Assembly: GCF_964204865.1 (NCBI RefSeq)
Contig: NC_135252.1
Span: 24,697,383-24,761,382 of the forward strand
Length of the DNA: 64,000 nt
Reading direction: 5' to 3'
From: Styela clava
Lineage: Eukaryota > Chordata > Ascidiacea > Stolidobranchia > Styelidae
The position numbers and the translations under genes are program-made. A model generated the notes under the pieces. That model did no database searches, was not told where the DNA came from, and saw only the letters and a list, made by a program, of their open reading frames with translations. Below, piece by piece: positions 1 through 10,157 of the stretch; within the stretch, counting starts at the first letter, position 1, and each line of letters starts with the position of its first letter.

Positions 1-310
1 CAAACATCGAAGTGAATATTTTCGCATGATTTGTGAAATTTTGATAAATATATATTTTCTTTAAGAAGATACATTCTTACAAAAATTAAGCAGTGATGAA
101 TCTCTCGAATAGAATATGAATTTTATTTCCTTATTGCTTTGTGCAATATATTCGAATATTTACTGCGCTATTGAACCCCTGCACTCAGCATCAACTTTTC
201 TGCGTGTTTCCATTTGTCTAATTATAATTAAATTGTAGGCTCGTTAAACGAGTGGCTGTTCACTAAATTGTTAGGATATAGTATAATTTACTCTAAACGT
301 GTCTCACGAT
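1..310. mobile_element. hAT internal fragment related to 16400-16838
   Basis: The text from CAGTGATGAATCTCTCGAAT through TCAACTTTTCTGCG to CTCGTTAAACGAGT matches the interior of the 16400 element in the same orientation. The ends are lost or lie outside the window. Confidence 0.6.
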
Positions 311-384
311 AAATTCTGTTACGTAAAAAAATGTAATTTACTCCTCGAGCGTAGATTATAAATAAAAAAAATTCATCGTCAAAA

Positions 385-890
385 CCCCCGTTTGAATATT
401 TCCCCGGGCATAGACTTCCTTGTTTACTTCGTGACATTGGCCAATCAGCAAGATGCAAAAAACGTAACAATGCCCCCTTTCGCAGGCGCTCAGACACTCT
501 CACTCAGACAGATTTTCAGGCGTGGTCGTGAGCACTACCTCATTTTCGCGTTTTTGAATTATATTCGTTAGTATTTAGTTGTTTTTCGGAAATTTGAATA
601 TAAATCGAATAAGTCAATGATTACTTTGTCTTTCTATGAGTTTCAGTTTAATTACAGCAATCAAAAATTAGTCTAGAACCTGCTGTGATAGACTAGGCTA
701 AAATTCTTTATCGGTACTTTTAAAACAGATTGTTAAATGGTGTGTATTAGAATGATAGTTTGAAACAAATACCCCATTTTACAGGCAACAACTCGCGAAA
801 CCACTCTTAAAATAAGCACCGAAAATTTTAAAATGGTAAAATATGGAAAGAATTTTCCGCGGTCAAAGGTCGGGGAAAGGTCCATTCAGT
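385..890. repeat. Segment duplicated at 17390-17880
   Basis: CTTCGTGACATTGGCCAATC, CAGACAGATTTTCAGGCGTG, TTTTCGCGTTTTTGAATT and CAACTCGCGAAACCACTCTT appear in the same order in both places. The GGCCAAT palindrome is conserved. The copies have diverged by substitutions and small indels, and no coding frame is shared. Confidence 0.7.
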
Positions 891-1149
891 GAATTGTCCT
901 GGGCCAGATTATTTTACTTCGGCAGTATTTTGCCGACCACTGGGATACGCAAACTACCTTACCTTACTGCAAAGACGAGACCAGTAATCCTTTCGCGTGT
1001 GAATATCGCCCACATGATTCAAGCCTGCGAATGCACACAGAGTGCAGAATTAAGTGCGCCGAACATAAAACAGCTTTCGCGAAATCGCCCCCCTCTGTAT
1101 CGTTTTCGCCCACTGGGGGGGCGATATCTCCCACTTTGGGAATCACTGA

Positions 1150-1271
1150 GTTAGAAGACTAGCCAAGAGCCTCCCGTAGTATTTATAGCTAAAATTATGG
1201 CCTAACCCTCACCTAGTACACAAATTACATTCCGATGTCCGCCATCTTGGTTCGCATACTTCGGGAGCCCC
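1150..1271. mobile_element. Half of a CTCCCGAAGTATGCG-family hairpin element
   Basis: AGCCAAGAGCCTCCCGTAGT through CCGCCATCTTGGTTCGCATA to CGGGAGCC equals the right half of 56258-56485. The left arm is missing. Confidence 0.7.
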
Positions 1272-1740
1272 CTTTCATGATTTACATGAAAATAATACAA
1301 ACATTTCGCTCTCGTGGTCTGTCGTATCCAGAGGGGGGCATATGGGTGAGTTCGTTGCTTAGTTTGATGATTTATTACAAACATTTCACTCTTACTTGAC
1401 CTTTAACTTATTTATTCTTTAATTTATTAATTTATGTGTGCCAACATCTATAATTTGTTTATCCCCCGAAATATTTTTGAAGTTAGGTAAAGGGGCATCT
1501 TTATCAGAAACTGGTCTCGAGCAGCAGAAAAGTTTGACACGCCCCTGTCTGTTGAATAAACTCAAACTTTAAAACTTCATGCAAACTGTGTTACTCATGG
1601 GTTAATTGACTAAGAAGGTTGAATTTGAAAACGTGGAAATTCCGAAAACAGTACAGTACCTCATATAAGAGACTATTTCAATTATTTATTTGCGTACTGT
1701 CGTAATCGTTGTTCTATAATTTTCATGGTAAGAATTTTCG

Positions 1741-1943
1741 ACGCTCCAGAAGTATGTGTACCAATATGAAGGTTACTAATTTTATTCGTCTATTTTACGT
1801 GTAAAGAGACTGAAACATATGGGCAGGGGTATATTCACTAGTCTAGCATAGACAGCCCCCGAACTCGTAATAGAACTAAAATGAGGGAAATAGAAATAAA
1901 ATTATGGTCTAACCCTAACCTGGTACACACACTACGGGAGTAC
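1741..1943. mobile_element. CGCTCCAGAAGTATGTGTACC repeat (about 205 bp)
   Basis: It runs from CGCTCCAGAAGTATGTGTAC to ACACTACGGGAGTAC, with internal GGGACTGAAAC-like, GGGTATATTCACT and CCTAACCCTAACCTGG blocks. Five copies lie in the window (also 9072, 31361, 43980, 49038). Its ends resemble those of the hairpin families. Confidence 0.75.
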
Positions 1944-2559
1944 TGAATTTTCAGCGTACTCGAAAACACATAGTCTCTCTTTATATCCGCTTGTCTAGGG
2001 CCGTGATAGTGTCTCAGAAGCACAACACCTTATAAAAATATGTACAATGTAGTATTTTGATATTGCCACATAAAATTAGCAAATAAGGAGAGAATAAAAA
2101 ATATATAATAAAAAATGCATAAGATATAATAATAAAAGAAGGGAAATGTCGCCGGGGATGTAGCATTACCTAAGTTTTATTCACCTCCTTTCAAAAAAAA
2201 AATTAACCCCGCTCAGGTTGACAAAATTAAAAGGAATAATTTGAAAAATAAACGTGTGTTCGTGGTAGTATTATCTTCAGTGGAGACATAATGCATTGTA
2301 CAGCATGAAATTTTGTTGTTTTTTTACCTGAAAACTCGGCGTTTTCTTGGCATCAATAACTAAAATTACATTAATCCCAAACCGGAGTTATTCAAAATAC
2401 CAAATTCTGCAGGATGCAAAACTGGCCGTTTACAAACAGTGTTTGGGAGGGAAGAGCGGAATTGGATGTGTGGAGCTCCCTGAGTTTGTTGGGAAAAACA
2501 ATAAATTTTCACCTCAGCTCAATCTATTTTTAATTTCAGCGGGAAATTTCTCCGGTTTC
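1944..2559. other. No gene recognised
   Basis: AT-rich sequence with A runs. A 71-codon frame at 2347-2562 has no recognisable features. Confidence 0.5.
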
Positions 2560-3337
2560 TGAAAGTTTGAAAAACTACTCCGACCCGACTTTTTACGGTG
2601 GAAAAGGCGACAAACTCCAGATTGCTTGTTAGATATCAGTGGCGGCTTGTATAAAGCGTTGTTCGTAGCAAAAGGCCTCACAATGATTGAAGAAATGTCA
2701 TGTCACGATCTTTGAACGAGCCACTGTTTCTTTCCTCTTTCCCCAAAAACGCTGATTGGCGAGACATCTGTTTCTTTCAAATACTTTATTTTATCCATGT
2801 CGAACGCAAGTTTCTAGACTTGAAAATGTTGGACTCGAAGTTCGGAATCTGTTGGGACTTGACACGATAGCCGGACAACCCGTGGCTCGACTTTGAGATT
2901 TGGGGGGGGGGGGCTGAGAACTTGTACCCAATAGTGTACCCCATTCAGTTTCGTTGTAATAGTTTCGACTTTGTTTCCGGGAAACTCACAGGCCTAATAC
3001 GGTGGAAAAGCCGATTAAACTCCAGACTGTTTCTTAGATATCAGTGGCCCGCCCGTTGTTCGTAGAGAGAGACCTTGCAATGATTGATACGAAATGTCAT
3101 GTCACAACCCGTGGCTAGAATTTGAGACTTGGGGGCTGATGACTTGTACCCAATACTGCACCCCTTTCAGTTTCGTCGAAATAGTTTCGACTCTGTTTCC
3201 GGGAAATGTAAAAAACTACTCCGAACCGACTTTTTACCAGTGTTAAAGGCGACAAACCATATTTACTCCAACTGATCGTTAGATATTAGTGGCTGGTACT
3301 GTTCAGAAAATTTTAAACAAAATCTAGTGACAACGTT
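2560..3337. repeat. Diverged tandem duplication of the 3' flank of the 4.1-tail gene
   Basis: Blocks sharing AAAACTACTCCGA, GACTTTTTAC, TTAGATATCAGTGGC and TTTCCGGGAAA recur at about 2560-2700, 2930-3060 and 3180-3300. The copies probably arose by local tandem duplication that took in the end of the terminal exon. An 11-base G run lies near 2900. Confidence 0.6.
2703..2807 (-). pseudogene. Decayed duplicate of the cytoplasmic-tail exon of the glycophorin C/CASPR-like gene
   Basis: Read on the minus strand from 2807, this encodes a relic matching the C-terminal tail of the neighbouring gene: AFDMDK, then KETDVSPISVFGERGK, then QWLVQRS and a TGA. The intact exon has AYDMDK, KETDVPPTSVCGERGK and EWLV. 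A TAG lies just upstream in the same frame, the membrane segment is missing, and about seven codons are deleted after DMDK. The exon's 3' flank is duplicated as well (2560-2700 resembles 3208-3337), and a third partial flank copy lies at about 2930-3200. It lies 3' of the live gene, so it is a partial tandem duplication rather than an alternative exon. It could only be expressed as an abnormal read-through 3' end. Confidence 0.65.
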
Positions 3338-6300
3338 TCAAACAAGCCACTCTTGTTTTCCTCTTTCACCACAAACGCTCGTTGGGGGGACATCTGTTTC
3401 CTTAAGAGGTTTGTTCTCGCTGTTACTATATAGTTTATCCATGTCGTAAGCCTCGTTGATGTAATAAGAAGCCCGTTTGCAGAATCTATATCTAATCATT
3501 CCAATGAATAGGAGCAATAAGGTGACGAAGGCGATTATGGCGACAACTGAAATACATATATGAGAGAGTTATAATAGGGCGACATTAAAGTTTATATTTG
3601 ATAAAACGATATAGTCGGGCAATATGAAATGTGTTTGGTTGAATGGTTTGAGAAATGGTTTTTAAACCGGGTTTCTCGGCACCCTAGGGTCTGTCAAGTT
3701 TCATTGAAATTCGAGAGTCAATTTTCATACTGTTCAAGTATATTGTTATGAGTAATATAATCAAATGCTTATTAGGTTTGACCACTGTTCAGGGGGCGTA
3801 GCCAGAGGGGTTAGGGGCCGGAACTCCCCCTCCCCTTTTTGAAATATGAAAAATAAATAAGCATTTTTCTTTATTATACATAGCGATTGTAGCTTGAAAC
3901 GCTTTTTAGACCCTCAAAACTCTTGAAAACCCACGTGCTCCGGCCCCCGGCCAGAACCGCTAGCAGAACGTGGCCATCACAACATTTACAACCATCCCTT
4001 TAAAAATTTCTGGCTACGTCCCTGACACAGTGTTTTGTTTGAAGCGGAAGAATCAAAAAAGAATGGCATGAAAGTACCCACCGACTAACAAAGGAGCGCT
4101 TGCACTGTTTGGTGAAGGCTGGACGTCCGATAACGATGTAGAATTAGTCTCATTCGTTTCTGTAATAAAAAGATTGAGAATAAAATTCAGACAAGAAGAC
4201 ATGGAAGTTATTCAAAACGAAATCGAAACATTCAATCGCTTTCCTATAGGTATTAGTTGTTTCCCTCCCCCCCCCCAAAAAAAAAAAAAATTCGCCTCCC
4301 CATCCTTATGAAGTGTTATACCACACTTTAAATTTCTAACTTAGGTATAGGGTTACCATATTTTTTTGACCCCAAAGCGGGACGCCTCCAAAGACACGAC
4401 CCTTTAGCTGTGATCCTGTAACTTTACAGTTTCCGATTTTACTACATACCGTGTTTCCCCGAAAATAAGACCTAGCCTGAATTTTTAAAATGATTTTAAT
4501 ATGAGCTTTACCCTTAAAATAAGACCTAGAGCAATTTTTTTTTACCTAGTCGATAGCAAGACACCTTTCCTACTCGTTTTAAAGGATTAACATTCTATGT
4601 TTAGTAGTTATTTTGAATAAAAACGTGTTGGGTACTCCTGAAGTATGCGCACCAAGAAGTCGCATAACCTGAACCCTGACCTGGTACACAACCTGAGTTC
4701 AGGTTGTACGCCATCTTAGTGCGCATACTTCGGGAGGTCCACTTGCTATTTATAAGTACGGTAAATTAATATCGGTTTTCATATTTTGTTTATTTGAAAA
4801 TCTCGTAATTCTCTAAATTAAAACACAAGACATCCCCCCAAAATAAGCCCTAGGGTTCTTTTTCCAAAGAAAATTTAAGATACTGTTTTATTTTCGGGGA
4901 AACACGGTAGGCCTACATTTAAAGCCATCCCGGCCGTCTTCATTGACCATATTGTCATCGAGCGTTCATGCCCATATTCTCTGCCTAAATATCGGGTTCA
5001 GTTCGAAAAATAGAAAGGAATGTACGCTAACGATACAAATGATCCGAATTTAGATTTTTTATGTACGGGAATTTTATGTACAAAAGGAATAAAGAATAAT
5101 GAAATAGTCTGCCGTTTTTAAGCATTGAGAATTTACTTATTCGCCCAAGCATGCTTTTCTGTAGATAACACCGTCAAAAAGACGTTGTTCAATGTTACAT
5201 TCACGCCAACGTCGGAACAGGACCGATTAGAATTGATTTTACATGTGATACGTTCGCAAATAACTCATTCACCTTCAGTAAGTAGGCTAGCGTTGCGCTA
5301 CACAGCAACAACAGTAACGAGAACATGTTCGTGTATTATGCTGGATGGCTGAACGCCAAAGGGGACTTTTGGCTGACATGTCGGGACGGCGGGACAAAAC
5401 GCTAAAAAGCGGGACTGTCCCGCCTAAAGCGGGACGTATGGTAAGCCTAAACTTAGGTATAATTGTATTTGAATTTCCAGAAAGTAGCGCTTATAGGGGA
5501 TATATATTTTTTTATCGCTAATAGCAACATATTTACTACCCCCTAAAGTTGGAAACACCTCCATGAATTGAAGATCTGGGAGTCTCAGTGATTCGGATGC
5601 GATTAGAGTCTAATCCCATGGGCGGCAATCATGTGCGAAACGATTGCTTCCACAGGCCGGTTTCTGATTCACCGTTGGCGATTACGGCTCTCTCCACTAC
5701 CTGGGCTGATCAACTAACGAGAAGCCGTCCTTCGCCAAATGATTATGCCGTCCTATTGTCTTCCCTACCCCTCCGATCATTACCTTCTCAATATTAGTGG
5801 TTATTCAGAGCAAATCTGTAAAAACTCTCTATTCGACTTACTGAAATAGTTAGATTTTTCTATATCGTCCGTCCTCGATTCCCGTACATTTGAACCAACG
5901 ACAATTGCACCTGCATACTATTCCATCTATGAAATTTTTTTTTGTTTTGCGAATATTTGAACCCATACTAACCCTAACCCATGGTTTTTAGCACCCGCAT
6001 ATAGATTGAACCCGCGGATATACACATGTGTTCAAATGTACGGTCACCTCCGTCCTCTATTCAGTCTATTGGGGCAAAAAAAAACAGACTTACCAAATAG
6101 CACAGTAGAGTTCGCGCTAAAAACAGTGTTTCTTGATAAAGATTCATCGCTCGTTGAAAAGTCAATTTCTGACAGAGTAGTGTCTGAAATTATTTCGCTA
6201 ATGTTTGATGTAGCATGCGATGAAGATGTCATCAAAGTTGTGATGTCATTTGAAAGTTCATTTTGAGTCGTTGACGACGACGATGTCATGTTAGGCCATA

Positions 6301-7927
6301 GGATACTTCGTAACGTTGGTGCAGTAGGATCAGATTTATGAATAAATGTGGAATATTTGGTACCATTCTCTGATGACGTCACTAATGACGTAATTGGGTA
6401 TCCACTTCCTCCTGAAAAATTTCGGGTTATTTTAAAAAAGTGCAAATTTCCCACGCGACGTTTCGCGATAATGCTGCATACTCAAAAAGTGCAATATTTA
6501 ATTCCAAAAACTTGCGTTTCAATTGACGACAAAACCCTCCTAACAGCCATAAAGTGATTTAAACTAGGAAGTTTTGGCCTAAATGGAATAATTACTCACG
6601 CCAAATAGATCTTATTGAGAGTAGTATAAAGGTGGGATATATCTAAAATTAGTCCACGGACAGAGAGATCGTTCATGCATTAAGTCGAAATAAACAATGA
6701 TTTTATTGGTTTTTCAATCTGTACATTTTCAGAAAAGTGATCGAGGTGTTATTGTGCCATTGAAAGAATTTTATTTTTGAAAACCAAATCCTAAAATATT
6801 TCTAAAGTGGGCTTTATAAGTTTTTTTTAGGTATTATGAAATCAAATCATTTTAGTAGCTATGAAATCAAAGAAACGGGCTGCTTTGAGATTATACCTGA
6901 CGCATAGCAGGGGTGTGCTACCTGCGGGCCAAATGCAGCCCACAAGGAGAAATTGTGCGGCCCGCGGAGAAGGCCAATTTTGCATATGTGCGGCCCGCGA
7001 AACAAGTTTTTAATTTAGTTTATTCTAGAACAGGGTGGTCCAAGGTTGTCAGCTCCGCGGGCCACAAAATTATTTTTGCATTGTTCGCGGGCCACAATAG
7101 TGCCAAGAATAGGTGAAAAGTGCAATACAAAACAAACACTTTTATTGTGCATACATATAGTTAGCAGGCATAGCCATTCTAGGCTAATGGAATGCGCATT
7201 CGATTTTTATTTTTCTATGATGCCTATATTGTTAGCATATATATTCCCTATCAAAAAGTTAGAAAGCCAGATAACAATTTAGACTGCCAAGCACATTATT
7301 TAACTTCTCAAGTTGCCTCCGCTAGCCATAACACTATTTAATTCAGTGACATTAGTGATGACAATATGTCAAGAGATTTTTCTGATGAATTTTTATGACG
7401 AAACAACACGAAATGCGATTTTTTGATTACTCTCCGAATGTGACGCGGGCCACAGATATTGAAGCGGCGGGCCACATGTGACCCGCGGGCCTGAGTTTGG
7501 ACCACCCTGTTCTAGAACGTGCGGGTAATTCCAATTCTTTTGTGTTACAAAGCCTATACCTGAGTCCAATTTATTATCTATTCTTATGACGTTACAATGC
7601 CCTGCCAGCTAGATTGTGCGAAGCGAACAACGCAGGTCATGACGACTCATAAGATCAATAGCCAAACTTTTTTTGCCTGCAACCCATAGTAAGCCTATGT
7701 TAAATAAAGGTGCGGCCCGCGAATTCACCCAGTTATTCGTATCTGGTCCTCCTGTATTAGAGGTTGCACACCCCTGATGTCTACAGTTCGTAAAAGTTTA
7801 TGAACCACTGTTCTAAATTATTCTCAAGGCCAACAATTTATAAAAAAAAAAAAAAATTCCCACCTGATAATTCGTCGTCGTCGACTGGAGCCGTTGTTTG
7901 GTAAATCCCAGGCTGTGATGGCATCAT
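3338..7927 (-). CDS. Glycophorin C/CASPR-like single-pass membrane protein with 4.1-binding and PDZ-binding tail (3 exons)
   Basis: Coding exons 7864-7927, 6094-6411 and 3338-3546 join in phase 1 at both junctions with GT-AG borders (donors GTGGGA and GTAAGT) to give 196 residues. An in-frame TGA lies five codons before the first of two tandem ATGs (7925-7927). Residues 1-127 form a Ser/Thr-rich, presumably O-glycosylated ectodomain with four N-glycosylation sequons (NGT, NMT, NIS, NST) and no signal peptide. Residues 128-145 are a hydrophobic membrane span. The 51-residue tail starts IRYRF, contains YYINEAYD (155-162) and ends KQEWLV. From family knowledge, glycophorin C, neurexins and CASPR proteins share a juxtamembrane 4.1m motif of the form RY..(6)..Y..NEA and end in a type II PDZ ligand such as EYFI or EWLI. 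Inferred role: anchoring a glycosylated surface protein to band 4.1/MAGUK scaffolds. The lack of a signal peptide matches glycophorin C topology. Orthology to any one vertebrate gene is unproven. Confidence 0.8.
3790..4024. mobile_element. GGGGCGTAGCCAG element with G/C-rich ends
   Basis: CAGGGGGCGTAGCCAGAGGG at the left mirrors AATTTCTGGCTACGTCCCTG at the right. Related copies with longer homopolymer G or C tracts are at about 46760-46860, 50935-51075, 51415-51560 and 55945-56155. Confidence 0.7.
4449..4907. mobile_element. TA-flanked inverted-repeat element (CCGTGTTTCCCCGAAAATAAG family)
   Basis: CCGTGTTTCCCCGAAAATAA at the left mirrors TTATTTTCGGGGAAACACGG at the right, with TA directly on both sides (4447-4448 and 4908-4909). 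The TA duplication points to a mariner/IS630-type mechanism. A degraded relative lies at about 42590-42700. Confidence 0.75.
4631..4740. mobile_element. Short hairpin element (about 110 bp), CTCCTGAAGTATGCGC family
   Basis: GGTACTCCTGAAGTATGCGC at the left mirrors GCGCATACTTCGGGAGGTCC at the right. The core reads CTGGTACACAACCTGA. It is nested in the TA-flanked element, making three levels of insertion with the outer hAT. Confidence 0.8.
5878..6048. mobile_element. TTGAACCC palindromic element, copy 1
   Basis: It starts CCCGTACATTTGAACCA and ends GTTCAAATGTACGGTCACC, with ACCCATACTAACCCTAACCC in the middle. It ends 46 bp from the donor-side boundary of exon 2 of the 4.1-tail gene. Confidence 0.7.
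6908..7776. mobile_element. hAT-type non-autonomous element, host of a nested element
   Basis: The ends are inverted: CAGGGGTGTGCTACCTGCGGG at the left and GGTTGCACACCCCTG at the right. The left end continues with GCGGCCCGCG(G/A)A blocks. A second hAT (7031-7509) is inserted within it. Fragments of the same family occur at 15222-15360, 20850-20995 and (inverted) 47960-48110. The element lies in intron 1 of the 4.1-tail gene. Confidence 0.75.
7031..7509. mobile_element. Nested hAT-type element with perfect 8-bp target duplication
   Basis: CAGGGTGGTCCAAGG at the left and TTTGGACCACCCTG at the right are terminal inverted repeats. The flanks TTCTAGAA (7023-7030 and 7510-7517) are an exact 8-bp duplication, which is diagnostic for hAT. 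The body carries no transposase. A truncated inverted copy lies at about 57846-58094. Confidence 0.9.
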
Positions 7928-7934
7928 TTTGTTA

Positions 7935-7966
7935 TGACGTCACAATATTTTTAAAATATATATAAA
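7935..7966 (-). promoter_or_regulatory. Palindromic CRE and TATA-like stretch upstream of the 4.1-tail gene
   Basis: A perfect TGACGTCA (7935-7942) sits 7 bp upstream of the first ATG on the minus strand. An AT run reading TTTATATATATTTT on that strand (7953-7966) lies 11 bp further upstream. CREB/ATF factors bind the octamer, but its position relative to the real start site is unknown. It may lie in the 5' UTR, so promoter function is an inference. Confidence 0.35.
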
Positions 7967-7999
7967 TATCGTCTGTTTATATAGTAAATAAAATGAATA

Positions 8000-9071
8000 C
8001 CGATTCAAATCGGTTATGCGGATAGATGAAAAATTCAAAGAATTATTCAAAGGTGTGCAGATTTTTCACCCACGGACCTTTTCAACCACAACACGGCTTG
8101 GGTTGAGATTTTGTTTCAAGGTCGCCGTATGAATTGCTTGAAAATAATAACATACAAACAAACGTGGATTTAAAAGACATCTGGGCATAGTTAGGGTTAG
8201 GGTGTGGCGATTGCACCGGTATATGACGCCATTGCGGTGAATAAATTCAATACTCGATTGTAAGTTTTCCAAAATCCACAGCCATGAGGTTTCGGGTCAA
8301 TAATATTATTTGTCGCAGTTTGGTTTTACTTTACTCCAGTGGTTCCCACTTTTTCTGTCACATTCCTTACTTTGTCATTTTTGAAAAATTTCATACCCCT
8401 CACTATGCTAGGTTTATATATCACTATATTTGTAATATTACATCTACGGACAAATATTACTATATTAATTCATATATCTACAAGCCGATAGGCGCCCAGG
8501 ATCTCCGCTGTTAGTTGAGGCCCGCTCTCGAGCAACCGGTTACCATCCATAGAAACTTGCGGATCTATAAAGGCAGCGTGATTTGGCGAGCGGGTTATGG
8601 AAACTGCTAGTTCATTTTAAGCGCTGCGCGTTTCGAAGACATTTTTGCGTGATTGGTATGCTGTGGCTATTGCGGTAATTAAAATAATGTCTATTGTCCA
8701 CTACGATTCCTAAGGCTTCCCCAGTTTATGGAGTAGCGAGAAGAAAGACGATTCGTTCGAATGAGTTTTTGCCTCGGCGGAGGGCAGCGTTCCCGGAAAT
8801 TTAATTAACGGTTTAGCTTACGAGAAAAACGAGCAAATCAGAAATTTCTCAACAGTCGACGCGTTTTTTTCGCTGCTCCCATGGAACGAAACATCAAGCC
8901 TGAATTTGAGAAAAACGCGTAACTAGGGTGACAGGATAACCCACGAGAAAAATTTAATCTAGATCTGCCCAGCCGTTCAGACACTGCAACTAAACACACA
9001 GACAGGCAGAGCGACTGAGAATAAGCTGATAAGGGTCTCCTACTCACCTACTAGATCGGAGGTTCAATATC
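8000..9071. other. No gene recognised
   Basis: This lies upstream of the 4.1-tail gene. It contains a CATAGTTAGGGTTAGGG stretch near 8187 reminiscent of hairpin cores, and otherwise unassigned sequence. Confidence 0.5.
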
Positions 9072-9290
9072 GGTACTCCCGTAGTATGCGCACAAGATTA
9101 AGCCTTAGGTTTATTCGGATTTTCCTCATTTTAGTTCTACTACGAGTTCAGGGACTGTCTGTGTTAGCCAATTGATTATACCTCTGCTCATAGCTTTCAG
9201 TCCCTTTACACAAACAACTTCTTGTAAAATAGGCGAACGAAATTAGTTACCTCCATATTGTATTATTGGTACACACACTTCTGGAGCGCC
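9072..9290. mobile_element. CGCTCCAGAAGTATGTGTACC repeat, inverted copy
   Basis: It begins GGTACTCCCGTAGTATGCGC and ends ACACACTTCTGGAGCGCC, with GGGACTGTCTGTGTTAGCCA inside. Confidence 0.75.
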
Positions 9291-9810
9291 TCATATCTAC
9301 TCTATACACATTTGTCTTCCCTTTGATATCTCCCGTCCTAAAATGCTATATATCGCAAAGCTGACCTAAACACTATTATTGCATAAGGACGTCTGACTCA
9401 ACTGAGCGCAAAATGCTTACCATTCAATATTGGTTATTGACGGCTTGGTGTTGCGAACACCGGAGTTCAACTGAGTTGACAGGCCAAATAAGGAAGGGCA
9501 ATTCTAAAATCAGCTTTGGAAATGAATTTTGCATTAATAAAGTGAATTTAATATCAGGTAAGCCCAATACGTTTATTTATACTATCTAGCAGACGTTTGA
9601 ATTTTCACACAAACAAGACCCTAGACATGGTACCAATTATAAGCATTTTCAACTTGGCATTTCCAACCTACACTTTGGGTGAAGTAACATTTTATTCTGT
9701 TTATCGGCCAACATAACCAAAGAAAGAATTAAAGCTGCGAGCTTCCAGACATCGCGCCTATGTCACAATTGCGCTTTCTCTCAGTGTCAGTGCCTCAGCT
9801 GTACAAATCG

Positions 9811-10012
9811 GTTCCATTACATTTGAACCCACGTACATTTGAACCCATGACAATTGCACCTATATGCTATTGCACCTATGGAATTTTTTTTGTTTCACGG
9901 ATAGTTAAACCCATACTAACCCTAACCCATGGGTTTTAGCACCCACATATAGATTGAACCCATGGATATACGCATGGGTTCAAATATACATGGGTTCAAA
10001 TGTACGGTCACC
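9811..10012. mobile_element. TTGAACCC palindromic element, copy 2
   Basis: GGTTCCATTACATTTGAACC at the left, GGTTCAAATGTACGGTCACC at the right. Internal TTGAACCC/GGGTTCAA motifs alternate on both strands. It is in the same orientation as copy 1. Confidence 0.75.
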
Positions 10013-10157
10013 GTACAAATCCGGTTCTGCAAAAGGTCAACCAAATGATTTACATTTATATACAAGACGCTAGGCATAGCTTTCGAACCTACGATTTTAG
10101 ATCTTTTGTACAAAGTTCCCTCCAACATTCAAAATAATAAAAAAAACATATATTTAG

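Larger units (their letters stand above)
4347..5450. mobile_element. hAT-type element (GGTTACCATA family) carrying two nested insertions
   Basis: The left end is TAGGGTTACCATATTTTTTTG and the right end CGGGACGTATGGTAAGCCTA. An 8-bp duplication ACTTAGGT flanks it (4339-4346 and 5451-5458), with one base of boundary ambiguity. Internal CGGGAC blocks near both ends match the second copy at 19429-19813. A TA-flanked element (4449-4907) is inserted inside. Confidence 0.8.
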
